Origin: Cynocephalus volans
Lineage: Eukaryota > Chordata > Mammalia > Dermoptera > Cynocephalidae
Assembly (NCBI RefSeq): GCF_027409185.1
Contig: NC_084461.1
Coordinates: 187,338,001 to 187,402,000, forward strand
DNA: 64,000 bases
Reading direction: 5' to 3'
Below, one piece after another: positions 1 through 13,300 of the stretch. The notes beneath the pieces are model-generated. The model saw nothing but the letters and a program-made list of their open reading frames with translations. It ran no database searches and was not told where the DNA came from. Position 1 is the stretch's first letter, and the number at the start of each line of letters is the position of its first letter. A program made the position numbers and the translations under genes.

Positions 1-76
1 TCCAAACCCCCGCCCCCAGCCAGCATGTGGAGACAGACCTGGAGGAATGGTTCCATTACAACTTAAGATTCCCTAG

Positions 77-252
77 GGCCGGCCCGTGGCTCACTTGGGA
101 GTGCGGTGCTGATAACACCAAGGCCACGGGTTTGGATCACTATATAGGGATGGCCGGTTAGCTCAATGGGAGAGCGTGGTGCTGACAACACCAAGTCAAG
201 GGTTAAAATCCCCTTACTGGTCATCTTTAAAAAAAAAAAAAAAAAAAAAAAA
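77..252 (+). repeat. CYN tRNA-Ile SINE, dimer
   Basis: Two tRNA-like halves, the first starting ggccggcccgtggctcac and the second ggccggttagctcaatgg, ending gtcatcttt plus poly-A. It lies in the intron after TMEM120B exon 6. Its poly-A accounts for the open frames on both strands here. Confidence 0.85.
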
Positions 253-394
253 GGAAAAGCAGGCAAGGCAAAAAGGAGACTCAGATAAAATAGTGGGACT
301 TCTTGCCTTCAGAGATGGAGTCGGTGGGTGTGGACAAGAGAACCCCCAATATGGCCTAGATTCATTCAGCGATACTGTGACACAATCACTCCCC

Positions 395-490
395 GAGGGG
401 ATCCTGAAACAGCTCAAAGAGGGGACATGACTTGCCCAAGGTCACAGATCTGCTCAGTGACAGCACTGAGACTGGAACCCAGGAATCTTC
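395..490 (-). repeat. MIR fragment
   Basis: Contains the MIR landmark gacttgcccaaggtcacaga and ggaacccaggaatct in reverse orientation. The surrounding 258-690 bases show nothing else. Confidence 0.6.
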
Positions 491-689
491 ACTCCCAGCC
501 TGGCCTCCTTCGTCTCCAGCATCATCTCTTTGACAGAGCACAAGACCCTCATCACCTGTCCACTCTCCTCCCCTCTCCTTGTGGAGGACCATCCACTCTT
601 GTCATCAAAATCCATTTGTCCTTCTGGTAACAATATCCCATTTTCCTCTGGGGAACCATTCCCTGCCTGACACCACTTCTATGCTTCTA

Positions 690-1010
690 ATGACAGCTAC
701 TGGGGTGGGCATGAGGCCCAAGGCTGGCCAATCACAGCAGTGCTTTCTCTGGCAACAGTGACTGATTGGTTCATGGATAGGCACCACATGATCGAGCCAG
801 TGCCTGGGCCCAGCCAACGGGACCCAGGGAGACTCTTGGAAGACAGGAATGTGTCCTGTTTGCTGGGAACGCTAGAAATCATGACGGGAGCCTGGAGCTG
901 CTGGGTGCCCCTGCATGGAGCCTGAAAATAAGACAACACATTGGAAGGCAGAGGTGAGAGATGGAGAGAAACTGGGTCCTGATGACACTGTCTGAACACC
1001 TGGATTAAGC
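690..1010 (+). repeat. LTR-like ancient repeat, family A, partial
   Basis: The blocks ctggccaatcacagcagtg and gtgactgattggttcatgg are shared with copies at 10.3, 14.5, 20.7 and 24.9 kb. Name uncertain; it resembles a eutherian LTR. Confidence 0.4.
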
Positions 1011-1289
1011 CTTACCTGAAGTCAACCCAATGGACCTGTTCTTTTTATGAGAAAATAGGTTTCCTGTCACGTTAAACCAGTCTGAGTTAAGGTTTCTGTT
1101 GCTCAGAAGCAAGAGACTGACCATAACAAGTGACGCTGCCTCAGCATCAGACCCAGTTTTCCTCCTCCCCGGGTCAACAGTCACAGAGTCCTGCGCAGGC
1201 CAAGGGCAGCAGCCCTCACAGGACTCCCTCCATGACAGACTTCTCTTTGGCTCCCTCTGTGGCCCCCACAAAGCCAGGCCCCCAGTTAC

Positions 1290-1379
1290 CTTGAGCCATT
1301 GCTGATGAGAATACTCTCCCGAATCGTCAGGGTGCAGTAATACCACACCAGCAGGAAGTTGAAGACTTCGTCCGTCACT
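1290..1379 (-). CDS. TMEM120B: TMEM120B coding exon 6
   Basis: The 90-base exon encodes the end of Arg154 through residue 183 plus two bases of the next codon. The peptide reads [20 protein letters not shown] then ESILISNGS, part of the second membrane helix and the loop after it. The acceptor is catgccag before A and the donor is tcaag/gtaact. Its final split codon predicts that the next exon, outside the window, begins in phase 2. It is followed on the minus strand by at least 1.29 kb of intron running off the left edge. Confidence 0.94.
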
Positions 1380-4300
1380 CTGGCATGAAGAAACAGCCCC
1401 AGGGAGGGGAACAGGCATGAGACCCAGGGACAGCTGTCCCATCCTCACCCCAACAAAGCAGCAAACCAGGATGTGGGCTGCCCACAGCAGACGCTGCCTC
1501 TGGAAACCCCTGACGCCCCAGGAAGGCAGGTGGCATTTGGCCTCCTTGCTGTCCTCTCTCCCCCTAGAATGCCTGTCCCCCTCCCCACCCTCCTACCTGA
1601 ATCCTCCCTGTGCTTCAGGCTCTAGCTGAGGTTTCACCTCCTTCCCTGATCACCCAGCCCAGGGCAACCTGTCTCTCTTCTAATTCTTCCTGTCTGATGT
1701 GAAATTTCTAGGGGGATGGTAATAGAATGACTTTCAGAACAGGAGACTTAATATTCTGAGCTGTCTGCATGGCTAAGATGTAAACTCCCTCTATCCCTTA
1801 AACCATCTGTTAGCTTTGTCACACATACAGAACAATTCTCACAGGCTGTATAGTCTGTAAGACTAACTTAAGCAAGACTCTACCTCCTCTAGGTGACCAC
1901 AGCCCAGAGCTGGGCTGAGCAGGCCTTAGAGGCGGACAGAACCACGCTCATGAGTCCTGCCAAGCAGTGGGCAGAATAGAGGGATGCAGGTATGCTGTGT
2001 GTGGCTAGTCAGAGCCCCTCAGCCTCAGTCTTGGCATCTGTAAAATGGGAAGGCTGATCCCATATGTGAGCATCCCTGGATGAAGGGATTCCGGGAGAGA
2101 ACCAGTGTCAGACAGCCCCTGTGAGGGCTCCCCCACCACTGCCAGTCTCTCTGATGATGACTCGATGGAGTCTCTGTCTTTGACCCCAATGGGGCAGCTC
2201 CTCTGCGCCTCATACAGACACATTCAGCACGGGAATAGAAATGACTGCACAGGGTACTGCCTGTCTACATAAATGGCAGGGAAAACACCCCGACCTCCTC
2301 CATTTCTCTGGCCAAACTGGGAGATCGTTTTCCCTGACTCTAACAGCCCTGGGAGGAAACGGAAAGACGTTGCAACTTTAACAATAAAAGATGATAGAAG
2401 ACATCTTTTAAGCTACATGACCCTGTTTTGTGGTGGCAGATGACAGACACTTTCAGCCTGTGCCCTGCTCAACCATCGCCCACAGAGGCGGTCTCAGGAG
2501 AGTCAGGAACAGTCACTGGAATCTCAGGGTCTGAGTTCAAATCCTGGCTCTGCCTCGTCCCAGCTGTGGGACCGTGGACATGTCAATTATTCTCCGGAGC
2601 TGGCACTTCCCATCTGTGAAGTGCAGACTACGAAGGCGTCTCCTGTGCAGGGCTGCTGCAAGCTTTGGCTAAGTTTAATATGTAAAGGACTTAGGACCAG
2701 AGCTCTGTAAGTTCCCTGTCATAACTCTGGAAGCACCACTGAGTATCCACAGTCTAAGAAATGAGTCTCAGAAGCCTAGCTCTCAGGAAATCAGAGGCCC
2801 ACTTGATTTGCACAGCAGACAAGAGTGGCAGAGGTGGAGGAGACAGGCCTCCCTGGGGCAGAGGGTCACTTTAGATACCCACTTTCCAGCTCACCTCCAG
2901 GCGGAGGCAGGCCCAATAGCAAGTTGTGGAGACCAGGACATTTTTCACTGGTCTCTTCCTATATCTCATCAGCGAAGAGAGGAGTAAAAATAAAGTTTTA
3001 TGGCTCCAGGACTTGTTCTGGACATGCTTGAGGATCTAGCCTCAATCTGCTTGGCTGAAGTGTATGAGTTTCTTGTTGCTGTTATAACAAATCACCACAA
3101 ACTTAGTGGTTGAAAGCAATACACATTTATTCTCTTACAGTTCTGGAGGTCAGAAGTCTAAATCAAGTCTTACAAGGCTAAAGTCAAGCTGTTAACAGGG
3201 CTGGCTCCTTCTGGATGCTCTAGAGGAGAATCCACTTCCTTGCCTTTTCCAGCTTCCAGAGGCTGCCAGCACTCCAGTCCCAGCTTCTGTCATCACGTCT
3301 CCTTCTGTGACTCTGACCCTCCTGCCTCATTCTTATAAGGACCCTTGTGATGACATTGAGCCTACCTGGATAACCCAGGATCATCTCCCCATCCCAAGAT
3401 CCTTAATTTAATTCCATCTGCAAAGTCCCTTTTGCCATGTAAGGTAACTTATTCATGAGTTCTAGAGGTTAGAATGCGGACATCTTTGGGGACCATTATT
3501 CAGCCTACCATGCTAGGCCGACACTAGTTACTGGGAACCTTCAACGTTAAAGACACTTTGCAGCTGACTGACAGCATTGGAGGATAAGCACCCCAGCTCT
3601 GCACCCCTCAGGTGAATAATGCTGAGGTATGTTTGTGCTGTCCCCCCCGTTCCTCAGCAGCATTGAGTTCCAGCTGCCCATAGGATACCTCTTCCTTATC
3701 TCGTTTCCCATTCCTCTACCAGTGTTTCCTGGGATCACCTCCCAAATAAACCACTAGCACTACAATGCTTGTCTTGGGTGTCTTTTACAGAGGAACCCAA
3801 TATAAGACAGTACTACTTCCCATTTTACAGATGAGAAAACTGAGGCTCAGAGAGGGAAAGTGAGTTGCCCTGAATCACACATCAGCAAGCACTGAGTGAG
3901 CTCCAAACCTGAGCCCATCCAACCCAAGCTGAATTCCAACTACCTCTTTCCTACCTGGTTCAAAATCTGATAAAAGACAATCCTAACCGGACACAGCCTC
4001 TTGGCCAGAAGGCAGCAGAGGGAGGTTTCAAACTTTCTAGCTGCCTCACCAAAGCCTCCTGAAGACCAGGCAGCACTGCCAGATCAGATGTCCTGGGGCT
4101 CATGGGAGAGATGAGAAAGACACAGAGAGGTCAAGGGCTCTAATCAAGATCACACGGCCTGTGAGTAGCAGAGCTGGACTTAGAACCCAGGACTCTAAAG
4201 GATGTTGGCCATGCCCAGCTGCAGGCTTAGAGGTACCAAGAAGGGCCTTTGGGTGGGGCACTGAGCAAGGAAGTGATCCCAAGGGGGCAAGAATAAGGAA

Positions 4301-7300
4301 AGAGAATCTTGCTACTTGGACATACTGAATATGAAGCTGTATTCTTTTTCATTTGTGCCCAGTCTTAGCACAAAATGATGGTGGCAGTGACAAGTGTGAA
4401 CACTTAAACAGCACTTAGGTGCTAGGCACAATTCTAAATAAAAATGACTTCTTCAGTCCTCACAACCACCCTACCCAGTAGCTGCTGTTATTCTTGATTT
4501 ACACGTGAGGAAACTGAGGCAGGAAGAGGTTAGATCATTTGCCCAAGGTTAAACAGCAATGCTAGCTTCCCTGTGGGCACCAGAACAGAGATGAGCTGCC
4601 CATCCAGTCCCCCTACCCCCCCCCCGGGCCTGCCCTCTTTTTTTGATGGCTGGCTGGCACAGGGATCGAACCCTGAACCTTGATGTTATCAGCACCACGC
4701 TCTAATCAACTGAGCTAACCAGCCAGCCCCGACCCCCAGCCCATTTTTAACTCTTGGAAGATGTCCTGGGTTGAAAATGTCCCCCCAAAATTCATGTCCA
4801 CTATGACCTCAGAATGTGACCATATTTAGAAATTGGGTCTTTGTAATTCTTTAAGATGAGGTCATATTGGGTTAGGGTGGGCCCTAAACCCAATGACTGG
4901 TGTCCTTGTCAGAAGGCCATGAATGAGACACACAGGGAAGGAGGCCATATGGCAACTCAGGCAGAGAGTGGAGTGAAACAGTTTTCAGCTAGGGAACACC
5001 GAGGATTGCCAGCAACCTCCAGAAGCCAGGAGAGTCAAGGAAGACTCCTCCCTTAGAGCCTTCAGAGTGAGCATGGTCCTGCCAACACCTTGATATCAGA
5101 CTTCTGGCCTCCAGAACTGTGAGAAAATAAATTTCTGTTGTTTTAAGCCCCCCAGTTTGTGGTATAGTCGGCCCTACATATCTGCAGATTCAATCAACCA
5201 CACATTGAAAATATTTTTTTAAAAAACATACAACAATAGGCCGGCCTGTGGCTCACTTGGGAGAGTGTGGTGCTGATAACACCAGGCCATGGGTTTGGAT
5301 CCCTATATAGGGATGGCCGGTTTGCTCACTTGGGTGAGCGTGGTGCTGACAACACCAAGTCAAGGGCTGAGATCCCCTTACCAGTCATCTTTAAAAAAAA
5401 CACAGGAAACATACAACAATAACAATACAACAATAAAAAATAATACAAATAAAAAACCAATACAGCATAACAACTATTAGGTAGCATTTACACTGTATTA
5501 GGTATTTTTAAAAATCTACAGATGATTTAAAGTAAATGGGAGGATGTGCAGAGATATATGCATATATGCAAATACTATGCTGTTTTATATCAGAGACAAG
5601 CATCCGTGGATTTTGGTATCTACCAGGGAAGGGGTGGTTCCTGGACCCAATCCCTGCAGATACCGAGGGACGATTAGTCCTTTGTTACGTCAGCCCTAAG
5701 AGACTAATAAAGAAGGGGATGGGGACAAATGGAAATACCCAGGTTCTCGGTGAACATTGGCACTTGACAACATACCACAGGTTTGCCCTTTGAGGGCCCT
5801 GGAAGTCTCAGCACAAGGGAATCTGCTTGCACATCAAGAATTTTTACCCCCTTCCAGAGGGGCGTGTGAGCAGGCAGTACTGCAGTGCGCAGCCTGTGCC
5901 TTCCGGGGAAACAAGCCAGGCCCCAGGCAGCAGGTGGGCATGGGCCCAGGGCCGAAAAGGGCCTTTGTTTGGACACTCAAGTGGCCAGACCAGCTGGACT
6001 CCCAGCCAAGCAAGCGCCTTCCAGGAAATCAACCCTGGACACGTGGGCCAGATGCCCCTGCCGTACTGGCTGCCTCCCCTTGGGGCAGAAAACCTAGGGC
6101 CAAGGAAGAAACAAGACTCCCAGGCAGTGTGGCATCAGCCCCGGCCTCACAGCTCAGAGCAGCAGGGCCTTGTCCTACCGGAACAGCAGCAGCTATCGCT
6201 CTCCATGGCTCCACAGTGTGCAGCCTGGGCTGAGCACCTCCACACACAGTGTCAACTCACTGCATCAACACAACCACTCTGCCTGGTAGCACTGCTGTCA
6301 CACTCGTTTTACAGATGGGGAGACTGAGGCCCCCAGAGGGAACCGGCCATGGTGACAGCGGTTGGTCAACAGCCAGGACTTAAACCCAGGCAGTCTGAGC
6401 TGGCCCTTTTCTTCTTTCTTCCTTTCTTTCTTTTCTTTGGAATTGAGATATAATTCGCATACCATAAAATTTGCCCTTTTAAAGTATACAATTCAGTGGT
6501 TCTTACTATATTCACAGAGTTGTGCAACCGTCATCATTACCTAATTCCAGAACATTCTCAACACTCCAAAAAGAAACTCTGTACCCATTAGCAGTAACTC
6601 CCCATACCCCCCACCCCCAGCCCCAATGGATCTACTTTCTGTCTCTACGGATTTTCCCAGACATGGATTTTCTTATTCTGGAACTTTCATATCAATGGAA
6701 TCCTACAATATGTGTCCTTTGTGCCTGGCTTCTTTCACTCAGCATAACGTTTGCAAGGTTCATCCATGCTGTAGCTTATATTGGTATTTCACTCCTTTCT
6801 ATGGCTGACTAATATTCTATTGTATGGATATGTCACACTGGGCTCTTTCTTAATTATTACTACATTATAAGGCCTATTCCAGCAGCCACTAATGGATACA
6901 AGGGGGTCTTCAAAAGTTCACGAAGGAACTGTATTATTTTTTAATTCAATTTTTCCACGAACGTTCTGAAGTACCCTTGCATTTGTTGGACGAATGCTGG
7001 GTGAACAGGACTGCCATTTCCCATGAGAAATAGACCTACCTTCTCTATCCTAGACCTTATCACCCCAAATGCTGCAGAAGCAGGGGAGACCCGGGATCCC
7101 TCTGGATCCCTCTCTCCTGGCCCCTCCTCACGCCCTGCACGCACAGACACCACCACACCCTGGTACCTGTAGTGAAGGACAAATCGACATGCCACAGCAC
7201 CCAGGAGCAGGATTATGGTCAGGTAGAGTTTGAATTTCTCGTACTCATCCTTGTAAGCAAACCTGTCATGACAGACACCCGCAGGAAAGGTCACATAACA

Positions 7301-10300
7301 CTGCTATTCCACCCATCCCCATCTGGGGGCGGGATCCTCAGCCCCATCAGACCCTTGCTCTACCGCCACTCCCACGCCCCACAAAGACCTTCCCATCTGG
7401 CTAAAGGAGAGAAGCCTGGCCTTAAATTAATGAGGCTCAATTAGGGAAAGAGGGCTAACCGTTCAAAAGGTCCCCGTGTCCCTGGACTCGTGGTTTAGGG
7501 CTCTAGGCCTGTGCTGGGGATAGCAGGGGGCAGACACAGGGTCTCCTTCCTCAACTAAGTGCTGCAGCAGAAATACCCAAGTTTGATTTCTCCTGGAAAT
7601 GGACAGATTCTGGGTGGACAGGACTGCCCATTTCCCGTGAGAAATATGTTAAGGCGTGGAACAGAGCAAGGGCATTTCTTGTGGGAAGTGGGTGGTCCTA
7701 TCTGCCCAACATATTGCCTCTGTGAAAGAAAGGGAGGAATCTCTCCCAAATGGTCTATCCACTGAGGAGGACAGTGTCAGGAAGGCCTAAAGCCAGAGCC
7801 CCAACTCTTAATGCTTTCGGATTTATGCAGAAATTCCACCTTGGACCCATCCTCCCTGAGGAGAAAGAGCAAAATGCCTGAATTCCTCTGAGCCAGGTGG
7901 GGGTCTGGGCATACTCACTTGGCCTGGTTGCTGAGGAGGGTCACATTCACATTGCCCAGGACCAGGTTCAAGTACAGCCTGGAAGGAAACACCTGTGAGA
8001 GCCAAGTTCCTTTACAGCCCTGGGAGTGGTCCCACCCAAAGATATTCAAACTTAAGAGGCATGGGCTGAGCACCCCATGTCAGAAGACAGGATGCTGAGC
8101 CCAGAGGTTAGGTGGCCCCCACATCGACAGGAGGACAACTAACTGTAGAACGTGGCAGCTGTGACACATGTTTGACTAGCCCTTTTCTCCATCAAGGCTG
8201 GCTTAGAGACCTCATTTCCCAGGCTCCCTTGCAGCCATATGTGAGCACGTGACTAAATTCCAGCCAATGAGGTGAAGGCATGTGTTTCTCTAGGTCAACT
8301 TAAAAAGGATTCTCTTTAACGTGAAGGCGTAGGGCTGGCCAGTTAGCTGAGCTGGTTAGAGCATGGTGCTGATAACACCAAGGTCCAGTGTTCAATCCCT
8401 ATACTGGCCAGCTGCCAAATTTACAAATTAAACAAAATAAAGGCATAACCCTCATAAGTGCACATATCTTAAGTGTACAACATGATAAATTTTTACATTT
8501 TTATACATGTAACCAACACCCAGATCAAAGAATAAACATTACCTGCCCCCAAGAGGCTCCCTCACGGCCCCCACCAAGTCAGTAGCACCACCAAGCCTGC
8601 CACTGTTGTGTTTTCTATTACCGTGGATTCATTTTGCCTATTTGTGAATTTCAAATAAATGTACACAGTGTGTAATATTTTATGCCTGGCTTCTTTCCCT
8701 CAATATTATATGAGATTCACCCATGTCGTGCACACATCAGTAGTTTCTTCTTTTTCATGGTGTGTAGTATTACATTCAGTGGATACACCACAGCGTATTG
8801 TTCCTCCTACTACTGATGAACATTTGGCTTCTTTTCAGTTTTTATTTTTTGGTTGTTGCTCTTTCATGCATGGTAAGAATACCGAAAATCTACCCTCTTA
8901 GCAAATTTCCAGTATATACAATATACAATATTATTAACTATAGTCTTTGTGCTATACATTAGGTCTCTAGGCTTATTCATCCAACATAACTACAACTTCG
9001 TACCCTTTGACCTATATCCGCCCATTTCTCCTGCACCCTTGCCCCTGGTAACCAATGTTTTACTCTCTGTTTCTATGTATTCATTTTTTGTTGGGTTTTT
9101 TTTTTTTTTGGCAGCTGGCTAATATACAGGGATCAAATCCTGGACCTTGGTATTATTAACACCACGCTCTAACCAATTGAGCTAACCAGCCAGCCCTGAT
9201 TTTTTTTTTTTTTTTTTTTAAAGATCCCACATACAAGTGAGATCATGCAGTATTTTTCTTTCTGTGTCTGGCTTATTTCACATAGCATAATGTCCTCCAG
9301 GTTCATCCATGTGTTTTCAGTTTTGGGCTATTATAAATAAAGCCGCTGTGAACATTCTTTTTTTTTTTTAATTGTGATATAATTCACATACCATAAAATT
9401 CACCCTTTAAAGTATACAATTTAATGGTTTCTAATAAATTTACAGTGTTGTGTAACCATCACCATTACCTAATTCCAGAATATTCTCATCATCCCAAAAG
9501 CAAATTAGCAGTCACTTCCCATTCCCCCCTACTCCCGACAACCACTACTCTACTTTCTGTGTCTATGGATTTGCCTATTCTGGACATTTCATATAAATAG
9601 AATCACACACTATATGGCCTTTTGTGTCTGGCTTTTTTGCCGTGAACATTCTTGCACACATTTTTTGGAGGACAGAGCAATCATTTCCATTGGCTGCATA
9701 CCCAGGAGTGCTAGAGTATCTGTGTTACAGTGTATTGTGTGTTTAGCGTCATTAGGAAATGGCAAACATTTCTGTAAAAGGGGATTTACTTGCCCTCCAC
9801 TGCCTGACTCTCCTTCCACCTTCCTGAGAACGTGATCATGAAAGCCAGCTTGGGCCAGGCAGATGAAGACAAATCCCTACGAGGTGGATAGGCAGTGAGT
9901 TGGAGGGACCCTGAGTCCCTAGATGACCTCATGAGCCCACCACTCTCGGCCCACTCTCCTCTGGACTGTTATGGGTGAGACAGAGACCTCTCTTGTCTGA
10001 GCCACTGTGTCACTGGGCCTCTGTTACAATAGCTTGTACTCTAACACACTAACAAAGGTGCCAATGAAGGGTTACGGGACCTCAGGGGAGGAAGGGTAAA
10101 CTCCACAGAGGGAGAAGAGTTTGGAAAGGCTCCATGGAGGTGGTCACGTTTCGACTGGGCTTTGAAGGATGAGTAGAAGTTTGAGAGGAGGAAAGAGAAC
10201 AGAAGCAACTTCTTTCTCGATGTGCGTGGATGTTGGGGCATTTCCAGTCCTGAAGCAGAGCTGTGAAGAGAGCATCTATTTTTCGTGCCTAGCACACCGT

Positions 10301-13300
10301 CCCCACCCTGTGAAAGGACAACACAATTTCCCTTCAGAGAATCCCCTAGGCCCTATGCACATGACCCAGGCTCAGCCAATCAAAGCAGCCATCCTCCTGA
10401 TGGGGTTGAGTGGTCATGTGACACAATCTAGAGAGAAGAGAATCGATGAGAATCAGCCCTGGGACTTTACCCAGAACCACAAAGGAACAGACTTTCTCTA
10501 CTAGAATTGCCAAGCAGGTAGCATGCAAGCCCAGGGCTGCTGGGAGCCAGTTTATGCAGAGAGCCTGTCTAAGAATGAAATACACACACCAGAAAAAAGA
10601 GCAAAAAGAAAGCTAAATGAGAGAAAAGACCTAACTGTATCATTTGAGCAGCAGGATCCAGCCATATCTGAAGTTATCTGTAACTAGTTACATGAGTTAC
10701 TACTAAAAACTTCATGTTTTTAATTACATGAGCCAATAAATCCCCTATTTTTTCTTAAGCAATTTTTTTTTTTTTTAAAGACGACTGGTAAGGGGATCTT
10801 AACCCTTGTCTTGGTGTTGTCAGCACCACGCTCTCCCAACTGAGCCACAGGCCAGCCCTTCTTTCTTAAGCAATTTTGAGTTGGGTTGTCTGTCATTTGA
10901 AACGTAAGGATTCCTGACTGATGTAAGATGCACAGAGGACTAAAGACAGAAGAGCCAGGATTTAAGCAATACTAACAGGGGATCACGAATGTTGGGCTGC
11001 TGTTTCATTCTGTAGAAAATTACCTAACTCCTGGAGTTTGTAACTAAACACTCAAAAAAGAAAGCCGAAAGGAATGGGTTAAAATGTAATAGGGCCAGCT
11101 AAGCAAGCCACCTGCCACCTCATCGCAGGCCTCAGAGAAATCCCCTCTCCCTGGTAGGAGCCTCTGACTCGGTGCTAGGCTGCACCAGGAAAAAGGAGCA
11201 GGGTGAAGCACGGGACATGCTTAGCAGCCTGTATCAGGTCATGATACGACACTGCAAGGAGTACTGTCTGGAACAGAGCGGCAATGACATCACTTGATGG
11301 AATGGATGGGGACTTCTCTGAAGGGGGAAGATGGAAAGAACACAGGCTTTGGAGTCGGAATGTTAGTGTTCACTTCCTGGCTTGGCCAAACCTGGGTTTA
11401 GCCACCTTGGCCAAATATTCCCTACTGTCTCTGAACTTTGTAAAAATGGGGATACCTTGTTATGCCACACCAGGTTGTTGAGAATAAAATGCCTGATGTC
11501 AAGGGAACTCCCAGAACAATGCTGAGCATGCAAGTAGGCATTCAATAAATGTTTGTTCTCTTGGAAGAGAACAGCTTCCCTCTTGACCCAGTTGGCACCA
11601 GGCATTTGGCGGGTGCTGGTTCCTCACAAGAGTCCTCCAGGAACGTCACTATGACACGGCAGGGACTGAGGTCCCCTCCTGGGCTCAGGGAGGAACATGT
11701 GGGGAAGATCCTTCTCTGTCCCGCCCTTGCTTCCTCTTCTCCTCCCCCAACCTCAAGTCCCAACAGGGAGGTGGAGTCACACGGGCCAGGTGAGGGTAGG
11801 TTCCTAGCTCCTACCCGTTCTTCTTGGGCAGGTAGGCCTCCATGTCAAAGAAGACGTTCTGCCGCTCCTTGATGTTTGTGCCCATCTGCTGAACGAGCTC
11901 CACCTCCTCCCGACTGGCATGGCGCTTGTACCTGGGGTCAGAGGTGCAGGTGTAGAGACAGGAACATTACTCAAATGGAGGAAGAATCTGGACGCCCTGG
12001 GAAGCACCCTCCTGCCTTTCTACCTGACGCCTCTCACAACCTCATTTGCCCATCTGTACTCTCGGGGTGTGATGCTGCTCCCTGATAGCCTTGGGACCTT
12101 GGCAAAGACCTTGAACCTCTCTGCCTTATTTTCCGTACCTGAAAAATGGGGATAACATCAGGCCTATCTCATAGACAATACCTTTGTGAGGAATGAGTAA
12201 ATACAGAGCAAAGCATCTAGAATGATACTTGGCACATTGTACGAGCTCAGTGGATGTCAGCTGGCAATACAATTTTCTTCTCACTATTCTAAAGGAATAA
12301 ACTGAAGGTTACTAAGAGGACAGACAGGGAGGCCCTGGAAAGTATAAGCAGTTAACCAATCAAGTTCTGACTGTCCTTCTTTAGTGACATTTAACTCTCA
12401 AAACTACAAAAACAAGTCAGTAGACATGGTCCCCTCGGATATGGTAGGAGTCACTGGGCTAAGAACCCAACTCATGGGTCAATCTTCTAACCCAGTGCTT
12501 GTCAACTGGGGACACGTGGTAATGTCTGGAGACATTTTGGTTGTCACCACAGGAGTTGGGGGTGCTACTGGCATCTGGTGGGTAGAGGCCAGGGATGCTG
12601 CTGACCCTCCTACAATGCACAGGGCATTGAATCAAATGCAGCAAAGAATCATCAACAGTACCGAGGCTGAAAAACCCTACACTGAAAAAAGACTCAGGAC
12701 TGTTGAGTCCTTCCATCAGTGTGACATGTTTTTCCAAGACACATCTGGTGACGTCTTTACATGGAAACATCCACACTCTCTACCCCACTACTAATCAGCC
12801 TCGATTTCCAAAATGGGCAACCAAGGTTAGGGGTATAATCAGTACCATTCCCAAAAACTGCCCATGAGGGAAAGAAAGGATTGACCAGGAGTCACGAACT
12901 CTGGAAAAGAGGCCTAGCTAAGTGACCTAAGACAAGTTACTCAGAGTCTCAGTTTCCCTGCCTGACTAGGGGGTTACAGCATCCATTAGACCCCTTCGCC
13001 TATGTGGGATGAGAGAACTTCCCAAACCATGAAGACGGGAGGATTGGGAAGTGAACAGGATCTAGTCCTCAGGAACGAAACTATCGTGAGCTCAAGTATG
13101 TCCCCACCAGGGATGTCAAGCTAGTACCCCCTATGCCAGAGACCCTGATGGGGAACGCCCCCACATCCATGAGGATACCTGCTTGCTACGTGGCCAGCAG
13201 AGCTTCTTCTGTTAACGGCACACCAGCTTTCCACTGGGGAGCTACCTCTTATCCTCATCCCCCCTCCATGTGGTTCATCAAGGTTGTCCCACCTCCCAGG

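Noticed and set aside
1005..1448. 147-codon minus-strand open frame over TMEM120B exon 6
   Set aside because: It is in a different frame from the exon and is not splice-bounded.
5757..6327. 158- and 166-codon overlapping open frames
   Set aside because: Two frames of the same strand are open at once, both low complexity, and the end overlaps a MIR; a chance effect of composition.
12384..12794. 136-codon open frame
   Set aside because: Mostly the non-coding MER5A transposon.
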